This document shows positions 40,474-40,685 of a stretch of 40,685 nucleotides of DNA, one piece after another (positions within the stretch are counted from its first letter, which is position 1; each line of letters begins with the position of its first letter). The DNA comes from Bifidobacterium phasiani. Its GTDB lineage: Bacteria > Actinomycetota > Actinomycetes > Actinomycetales > Bifidobacteriaceae. Made by a program: the position numbers and the translations under genes. Where the stretch lies: NCBI RefSeq assembly GCF_019331775.1, contig NZ_JAHBBD010000022.1, positions 1 to 40,685 on the forward strand. Reading direction: 5' to 3'. Under the pieces are notes generated by a model. The model did no database searches and was not told the DNA's origin. It saw only the letters and a program-made list of their open reading frames with translations.

Positions 40474-40685
40474 TGGCGATGTTGCCGTTCGTCCGCGCGG
40501 GCGGCTGTGGGGATGGCGATGTGCGGAGGCGCTGGGGGCGACGATGCGTGGCGCTGTATAGGGGGGTGTCCCTATGGTTTTGTCAATCCGTTTGGGGTTG
40601 TTTGTTGGTGGCGTTTTCGGGCGCGTTTCGCCCTGTGTCCGGTGCCGTCGGTGTTGGTCCTGCGTGATGTCGGCTAGGCGGCCTT
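40474..40685. other. Right edge, no gene recognised
   Basis: Short T/G-rich stretch (GGTTTTGTCAATCCG, TTTGGGGTTGTTTGTTGG) and a small hairpin GGGCG-cgttt-CGCCC near 40619-40633. No frame here has convincing coding character. Because the window ends, the start of a further gene cannot be excluded. Confidence 0.4.

Overview
The window is a junction between two genomes. About positions 1-26,335 are most of a Firmicutes-type integrative and conjugative element (ICE). Its genes match the Tn1549 / C. difficile CTn lineage: VirB4, VirD4, PrgI, a VirB6-like protein, Maff2, PcfB, TopB and CD1107/CD1108-type proteins. About 26,335-40,685 is a high-GC actinobacterial chromosome. The xylose isomerase, the LacI regulator, the GC-rich codon use and a probable leaderless gene point to Bifidobacterium; I do not call the species.

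ICE layout. Positions 1-127 look like the right end of an ISL3-type insertion sequence, ending 4 bp before a BRO-family gene. Next is a low-GC, leftward cassette (GntR-type repressor, ABC ATPase, ABC-2 permease) lying between two direct copies of a 112-bp repeat with inverted ends. A small rightward HTH gene follows. From 26,078 down to 3,669 everything runs leftward as one long, overlapping transfer region: RepA-like initiator, DUF5348, PcfB, VirD4, a small protein, Maff2, VirB6-like, a radical SAM enzyme, PrgI, VirB4, NlpC/P60 hydrolase, XF1762, DUF4315, DUF4366, TopB, a 2,162-residue polyvalent protein (ArdA plus ArdC-type domains), a companion protein and TTRAP. No relaxase or integrase is visible, so either these lie left of the window or they were lost. 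The right end has three GTAGTAA repeats and a terminator, then joins a MATE transporter gene that lacks its 5' end.

Chromosomal layout. After the MATE remnant come a leftward AlbA_2 (Schlafen-type) ATP-binding regulator, O-acetylhomoserine sulfhydrylase (leftward), and a rightward pair of a YczE-like membrane protein and RarD. A 1.3-kb gene-free stretch follows that holds three unrelated families of short repeats, including a perfect 17-bp minisatellite. The window closes with a xylan/xylose locus: xylA, a GH43 glycosidase, an MFS transporter and a convergent LacI repressor. Near-identical operator-like sites lie in the lacI promoter and upstream of the GH43 gene, while xylA has a different palindrome over its -35 box.

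Points most worth following: the paired 112-bp repeats with a compensatory base-pair change, a radical SAM gene tightly packed inside the T4SS core, the fused antirestriction protein with a strong internal ribosome-binding site, the related C-terminal tails on two neighbouring ICE proteins, and the repeat-dense region upstream of xylA.
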